Shown here in pieces: positions 39,452 through 43,046 of a DNA stretch of 43,046 nucleotides (positions within the stretch are counted from its first letter, which is position 1; every line of letters starts with the position of its first letter). The notes below the pieces were generated by a model, which saw nothing but the letters and a program-made list of their open reading frames with translations, searched no databases and was not told the DNA's origin. The stretch is taken from contig CAWAGB010000002.1 of assembly GCA_963781555.1 (NCBI GenBank), positions 1-43,046 of the forward strand. Reading direction: 5' to 3'. This DNA comes from JAICQM01 sp963781555 (lineage in GTDB: Bacteria > Chloroflexota > Limnocylindria > QHBO01). A program made the position numbers and the translations under genes.

Positions 39452-40264
39452 TCAGTCGCCGGCCGCCGAGTCGAGGTAGCTGCGAATGGCGGTGATCGTC
39501 TCGTCGGGGTGGCTCAGGTGAGGGCAGTGCCCGGTCGCACGCAGCTCGCGGAAGGTTGCCCGCGGCGTCGCCTGCGCGACGTATCTGCCGACCTCCGTCG
39601 GCGCAATCGCGTCCTCGCTGCACTGCAGGACGAGTGAGGGCACCGGCAGCCTTGCCAGATCGGCGCGGTTGTCGGAGAGGAAGGTCACCTCGGCGAACTG
39701 GCGGGCAACGACCGGATCGGTCGAGCAGAAGCTGGTCGCCAGCTCCGCGTTCAGGTCCATCCGATGCTCATCCTGGATCACCATCGGCGCGAAGGCATTC
39801 GCCCAGACGACATAGTTCTTGTCCATCATGTCGAGCAGGCCGCGGATATCGGCCTCCTCGAAGCCACCCTGGTACTCGCCATCGTTCAGGTAGTGCGGGG
39901 ACGGACCGATCATGACCAGCCGCGAAAAGCGCTCCGGCTCGCGGGTGATGGCGAGCACCGCGATCATGCTGCTCACCGAGTGCGCGACCACGATCACATC
40001 CCGCAGGTCCAGCTGATTAACGACGTCGAGGAGGTCCTGGGCAAAGCCGTCGAGCGACCGATAGCGGCGCGCGTCGTACGACGAGCGATCCGAGCCTCCG
40101 TGACCGGCGTAGTCGAAGAGGACGGTTCGGTAATCGTCCTCGAAGGCGGGCGCCACGAGGCGCCACATGTTCTGGTCGCAGCCGAACCCGTGGGCGAAGA
40201 GTATTGGCTGCGTTCCGCGCCCCAGGTCGCGGACGTTGTTGCGCGTGAGGATGTCTGTTGGCAT
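39452..40264 (-). CDS. rsbQ: RsbQ-like alpha/beta hydrolase
   Basis: A 270-residue alpha/beta hydrolase strikingly like Bacillus subtilis RsbQ (269 residues), the activator of the energy-stress phosphatase RsbP, and related to the plant receptors KAI2/D14. Conserved blocks: FAHGFGCDQNMWRLVAPAFE, LFDYAGHGGSDRSSYDARRY, SLDGFAQDLLDVV, MIGPSPHYLND, GLLDMMDKNYVVWA, FCSTDPVVARQF, LQCSEDAIAP and GHCPHLSHPDET. The triad is S96, D218 and H246, matching RsbQ S96/D219/H247. It likely binds or hydrolyses a small hydrophobic molecule and signals to the kinase encoded next. The start at 40264 is chosen from RsbQ length; a GTG and an ATG lie 6 and 12 nt upstream in frame. TACCAT at 40280-40275 may be its -10. 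Confidence 0.93.
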   Translation of the reverse strand: MPTDILTRNNVRDLGRGTQPILFAHGFGCDQNMWRLVAPAFEDDYRTVLFDYAGHGGSDRSSYDARRYRSLDGFAQDLLDVVNQLDLRDVIVVAHSVSSMIAVLAITREPERFSRLVMIGPSPHYLNDGEYQGGFEEADIRGLLDMMDKNYVVWANAFAPMVIQDEHRMDLNAELATSFCSTDPVVARQFAEVTFLSDNRADLARLPVPSLVLQCSEDAIAPTEVGRYVAQATPRATFRELRATGHCPHLSHPDETITAIRSYLDSAAGD

Positions 40265-40366
40265 GGGCACGGGCATGGTACGGGTTGCAGTGGCATTGGA
40301 ACAGTGCCGGTCGCACGGCAACATCGTGGTCGAGGTCTCAGGTCGAGATCCAGCATCCAGCCAGTG

Positions 40367-41148
40367 TCAGGATCCCGCGTCCGCGGCCACCGCCCAGCGG
40401 ATCTCCAGTTCGAGGTGGCGGGCCGCCCGGGTAACGGCCGCATCGTCCTCCCACGGGCCGAAGCCACCGTCGACGTACAGCGCGCCCGCCCGTCGGAGCA
40501 CGGCGCCCAGGTTGTCCGGCATGCGCTCCGCGGCCCATTCCGCGGCGACGTTCTTGGGCTGGATGTGCCCCGTCGCCGCGGTCACCCACATCCGCGCAAG
40601 GGTCAGCAGGACGTTACGCGTGTCGTTCTCGAGATCGTCGAGGAGTGCCGGCAGCTCGTCGGCCATCGAGCGAAGGAGGTCGGGCCGCGGAACCGGGTCC
40701 AGCAGCTGCTCCGGCGGCGGACCGATCAGGGCGCGGCCGGACTGGCGGACCATCGTCATCGCCACCGCCAGGTCGGGGCTGGCGGCTGGCCATGGCGCCC
40801 GCTCCCCGCCTCGAACGCCGCGCGCATCCACTCCCCGTACTGCAGCTCGAGGGGCGGCGGGTAGCGCCACGGCCGCACCGCATCGGCCCGCACGACGGTC
40901 AGCTCGAGCGGCCGCCACGACGCCGGTCGCTGGTCGCGGCGCGAGATGGGGACGAGACTCGCCACCAGCGCGTCGCGCTGCGCCTCGGACACGGCGGCAT
41001 CCACGACGGCAAAGAGGTCGAGGTCGCTGTCGGCGCGAAGGCCGCCGTCAACCGCCGAGCCATGAAGGTAGACCGCGAGCGGCCGGATGCCAGCCGCCTC
41101 GATGGCGCGCAGGGCGGCATCGGCCTGGTCCTGGGTCGGGTCGCTCAT
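40367..41148 (-). pseudogene. aadA: aminoglycoside 3''-adenylyltransferase-like gene, frameshifted
   Basis: The two halves of one ANT(3'')-type enzyme lie in different frames. From ATG 41148 the N-terminal half has the nucleotidyltransferase motif LHGSAVDGGLRADSDLDLFAVV in pieces GSAVDGG and DSDLDLF, then RPLELTVVRADAVRPW and ELQYGEWMRAAFEAG. The second half continues from ERAPWPAASPDLAVAMTM through LTLARMWVTAATGHIQPKNV and AAEWAAERMP, all typical of AadA, to 40367. The switch falls in a run of four C at 40804-40807 (G on the coding strand); five would restore the frame. Either a homopolymer assembly error or a true inactivation. TATGAT lies 7 nt before the ATG. The restored length is about 260 residues, normal for AadA. 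Confidence 0.8.
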
Positions 41149-41155
41149 GGGTCGG

Positions 41156-41161
41156 ATCATA
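41156..41161 (-). promoter_or_regulatory. -10 box of leaderless aadA-like mRNA
   Basis: TATGAT on the minus strand, 7 nt from the ATG at 41148; no Shine-Dalgarno sequence. Confidence 0.5.
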
Positions 41162-41166
41162 GGTTG

Positions 41167-41327
41167 GGCTACGTTCCCAGCGGCAAGCTCAACATCTACA
41201 CCCCCGCCGCCATGGTCGGCTACTTCGACGAGCTCGCCACCGGCGAGAGGGATCCGGATGCCTGGCGGAGATGGCAGAGCGATACGGGATGGAAGTTATC
41301 GGTCCCGTCCCGGAGGGCTACGTCTAG
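41167..41327 (+). pseudogene. C-terminal remnant of a cupin-domain protein
   Basis: The plus strand encodes GYVPSGKLNIYTPAAMVGYF continuing DELATGERDPD in one frame, then, after a shift near 41258-41262, LAEMAERYGMEVIGPVPEGYV and a TAG stop at 41325-41327 in another. This is the familiar C-terminus of small cupin proteins (TPAA-x-x-x-YFxELA, then RYGMEVxGPxPEGY). The cupin barrel itself is absent: the sequence before 41167 is the promoter and start of the divergent aadA-like gene. So the gene is both truncated and frameshifted by one missing base. Confidence 0.65.
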
Positions 41328-41355
41328 GGAGCGGCTCGGTGGGTCTCCGCGCCGG

Positions 41356-41877
41356 TCACAGGAACGTCGACCAGTAGCGGGCAGTGGCCATGCACAGCAC
41401 CGCCAGCCCGACTCCCACCAGCACCCACCTGCCCGCGGCGCGTGACTCCCCGCCGACGCGCATCAGGGTGGCGCGCTCCTCATCGGTCGGTGGCCGTCCG
41501 GCGCCGAGGGCGGCGCCGAGGGTGCGCTCCACGACCCGCGTCCGTGGGAAGACGTACAGACCGCCCACGCCGAGCGCCAGGATCCCCAGCACGCCACCAA
41601 CCGTGAAGCCGAGCCGCGAGGCGTCGAACAGCAGGGTGCCATCGAGCCCATCGCTGGTGATCCACAGCAGCAGGATGCCCACGACCACCGTCGTGATGGC
41701 CGACCCCAGCAAGATCAGCGAGAAGCGCTTGTGATGAAGGAGGTGGTACGTGAACTTCTGCCCCTCCGGACCGATGGCCATGGCCGTCGGCTGCACGAAC
41801 AGGAAGAAGGTGTACAGCGCGCCGACCCAGAAGGCGCCGGCACCGATGTGGATGAGACGCAGGATCGCGATGTCCAT
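41356..41877 (-). CDS. four-TM CopD/DUF2269-like membrane protein
   Basis: A 173-residue membrane protein with four helices: LRLIHIGAGAFWVGALYTFF (1), FSLILLGSAITTVVVGILLL (2), LGFTVGGVLGILALGVGGLY (3) and WVLVGVGLAVLCMATARYW (4). The His in the first helix and a HLLHHKR loop resemble CopD/DUF2269-type or cytochrome-b561-like proteins, where His residues bind haem or copper; this is suggestion only. GGAGG lies 6 nt before the ATG at 41877, so it is translated with a leader, unlike many neighbours. It is divergent from the methyltransferase. Confidence 0.7.
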   Translation of the reverse strand: MDIAILRLIHIGAGAFWVGALYTFFLFVQPTAMAIGPEGQKFTYHLLHHKRFSLILLGSAITTVVVGILLLWITSDGLDGTLLFDASRLGFTVGGVLGILALGVGGLYVFPRTRVVERTLGAALGAGRPPTDEERATLMRVGGESRAAGRWVLVGVGLAVLCMATARYWSTFL

Positions 41878-41985
41878 GGTGGTCCTCCGGAGGCTCGATC
41901 GGGGACAGCGGGCGCAGTATGGACCGCCCGCAGACCGATGTGAAGGCTAGGATCACGCTCACCGCCCGTCCGAAGGCAAGGCTCG

Positions 41986-42783
41986 ATGACCATCACCCCG
42001 CCCCGCGAGCACTGGGACGCGGGCGACGCCTACGACCGCTTCATGGGTCGCTGGAGCCGGCTCGTGGCGCGCCAGTTCGTCGCGTGGCTGGACCAGCCGC
42101 CCGGTGCTGACTGGCTCGATGTCGGGGCCGGCACCGGCAACCTGCTGCATGCCATCAGCGAGGCGGCGCGACCTCGCTCGCTCGCCGGGGTGGACCCATC
42201 GGCCGGCTTCCTCGCGACGGCCGCGGATCGCCTGCCGCCGGCGACCGACCTGCGAGTTGGCGACGCCGGGCGGCTCGAATTCGCGGATGCGTCGTTCGAC
42301 GCGACCGTCTCCGGCCTGGTCCTCAACTTCGTGCCGGACGCCAGTGCCGCGATCGTCGAGATGCGACGCGTCACGCGACCCGGCGGAACGGTGGGCGGCT
42401 ACGTCTGGGACTACCGCGACGGGATGGGGTTCCTGCGCCACTTCTGGGACGCGGTGGTCGAGCTGGACCCCGCCGCGGCCGACCTGGACGAAGGCCCCCG
42501 CTTCCCCATCTGCCGTCGCGACGGGTTGACCGATGCGCTGGCAGCCGCGGGACTGACCGACCTGGCTGGGAGCGCCCTCCAGATCCCGACCACGTTCCAC
42601 GACTTCGACGACCTGTGGGAGCCGTTCCTCGGCGGCCAGGGTCCTGGCCCGGCGTACGTCGTCGCGCTTGACGCGGAGCGGCGCGCCGCCCTTCGGGAGC
42701 ACCTCCGCGCACGCGTGCCCGTTGAGCCCGACGGCTCCATCCGCCTCACCGCCCGCGCCTGGGCAGCTCGCGGCACCGCTTGA
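41986..42783 (+). CDS. class I SAM-dependent methyltransferase
   Basis: A 265-residue methyltransferase of the UbiE/Methyltransf_11 type. AYDRFMGRWSRLVARQFVAWL precedes motif I WLDVGAGTGNLL (about residues 43-54), then GVDPSAGFL (motif post-I), RLEFADASFDATVSGLVLNF (motifs II-III) and RRVTRPGGTVGGYVWDY. Similar proteins that start with a FMGRWS motif are common as unassigned methyltransferases. The substrate is unknown. AAGGCAAGG lies 4-12 nt before the ATG, a plausible ribosome site. A repeat-rich region follows. Confidence 0.88.
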   Translation: MTITPPREHWDAGDAYDRFMGRWSRLVARQFVAWLDQPPGADWLDVGAGTGNLLHAISEAARPRSLAGVDPSAGFLATAADRLPPATDLRVGDAGRLEFADASFDATVSGLVLNFVPDASAAIVEMRRVTRPGGTVGGYVWDYRDGMGFLRHFWDAVVELDPAAADLDEGPRFPICRRDGLTDALAAAGLTDLAGSALQIPTTFHDFDDLWEPFLGGQGPGPAYVVALDAERRAALREHLRARVPVEPDGSIRLTARAWAARGTA

Positions 42784-42792
42784 TTGCACCAC

Positions 42793-42902
42793 GCGCACAC
42801 AACGACCACCCAACGCCAGCCCGATGGCCGCTGTGTGCAGCCCGCGCACCCGGCAGCCAACGAGGAGCGGAGCTGACCCTCCCGATGGCCGTTGTGTGCG
42901 CC
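42793..42902. repeat. one inverted and two direct copies of a 16-19 bp repeat
   Basis: CCCGATGGCCGCTGTGTGC (42820-42838) and CCCGATGGCCGTTGTGTGC (42881-42899) are direct repeats differing at one base. GCGCACACAACGACCA (42793-42808) is the reverse complement of TGGCCGTTGTGTGCGC (42886-42901) at 15 of 16 positions and can also pair with the first copy at 12 of 14. So two alternative hairpins are possible. The site is between the methyltransferase stop and the HicB/DinB-like start. Confidence 0.6.
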
Positions 42903-42934
42903 ACCGGCACACGCCACGGGGCAGGAATCGCGGC

Positions 42935-42940
42935 GAGGCT
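42935..42940 (+). promoter_or_regulatory. start box upstream of second HicB/DinB-like gene
   Basis: GAGGCT, 6 nt before the ATG at 42947. It matches the TAnnnT start boxes except for the first base. Confidence 0.3.
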
Positions 42941-42946
42941 TGGCGC

Positions 42947-43046
42947 ATGAGCGACAAGCTGCGCGTGATCCTCGAGCTCGGGCCGAAGCGACGGATCGTG
43001 GCGGGTGCCATCGATTGGCCCGGCCTGGACCGATGGGGCAGGAACC
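42947..43046 (+). CDS. HicB/DinB-like protein, partial (runs off the window)
   Basis: Only the first 33 codons are in the window: MSDKLRVILELGPKRRIVAG then AIDWPGLDRWGRN. This aligns with the start of the protein at 5208 (ELG-x-KR, A-IDWPG, R-x-G), so it is a second family member about 37.7 kb away. The rest cannot be judged. Confidence 0.7.
   Translation, partial: MSDKLRVILELGPKRRIVAGAIDWPGLDRWGRN

Noticed and set aside
1..43046. tRNA, rRNA, CRISPR, insertion sequence, prophage or integrase
   Set aside because: No T-loop signature, regular spacer array, transposase motif or integrase was seen by eye on either strand.

Overview
A 43 kb stretch of very GC-rich bacterial chromosome holding about 55 genes. 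I see no rRNA, tRNA, CRISPR array, insertion sequence or prophage. Gene content (several secreted lipoproteins, two luciferase-like F420-type oxidoreductases, an RsbQ-type hydrolase, DinB-like proteins, OmpR-type and PAS-type two-component proteins) and many apparently leaderless genes suggest a high-GC Terrabacteria lineage, most likely Chloroflexota (Ca. Limnocylindria-like) or a relative of Actinomycetota. That placement is inference; no marker gene in the window settles it.

Layout. 0-7.6 kb: DMT exporter, alpha/beta hydrolase plus acyl-CoA thioesterase, shikimate kinase, MsrA, DUF2652 protein, SH3 lipoprotein, HicB/DinB-like protein coupled to an ANT(6)-like nucleotidyltransferase, a histidine-kinase remnant and VanZ. 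7.6-15.3 kb: MFS exporter with a palindromic promoter, ECF sigma/anti-sigma pair, secreted propeller lipoprotein, OmpR-type response regulator/kinase operon, Dps. 15.3-24 kb: Tat-exported GH3 hexosaminidase, membrane protein, S41-like lipoprotein, MocR regulator, a second propeller lipoprotein, nitroreductase, GH16-like secreted protein, ion channel. 24-31 kb: a three-gene lipid-modification operon (FAD oxidoreductase, DUF1365, Cfa-like methyltransferase), class III nucleotidyl cyclase, histone-H1-like protein, two luciferase-like monooxygenases. 31-37 kb: small conserved unknowns, kelch-like lipoprotein, secreted trypsin-like protease, flavin split-barrel protein, SDR and TetR. 37-43 kb: a TetR-controlled oxidoreductase that is frameshifted, an RsbQ-like hydrolase operon with a PAS histidine kinase, a frameshifted aadA-like gene, a truncated cupin, a membrane protein, a methyltransferase, and the start of a second copy of the HicB/DinB-like family.

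The most interesting unit is the two-gene operon at 38.35-40.26 kb. The alpha/beta hydrolase matches Bacillus RsbQ (a relative of the plant karrikin/strigolactone receptors KAI2 and D14), with its triad at the same positions. The next gene carries a PAS domain and linker resembling RsbP, but ends in a histidine kinase instead of the PP2C phosphatase. This looks like a small-molecule or energy-stress sensor whose output has been changed from the sigma-B partner switch to phosphorelay.

A second window-wide signal is start-site architecture. At least twelve genes have a TAnnnT hexamer ending exactly 6-7 nt before the start codon with no Shine-Dalgarno sequence, as expected for leaderless mRNAs. 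Another group (SH3 lipoprotein, Dps, protease, histone-like protein, CopD-like membrane protein) has strong GGAGG-type sites. Decayed or frameshifted genes concentrate between 38.0 and 41.3 kb.
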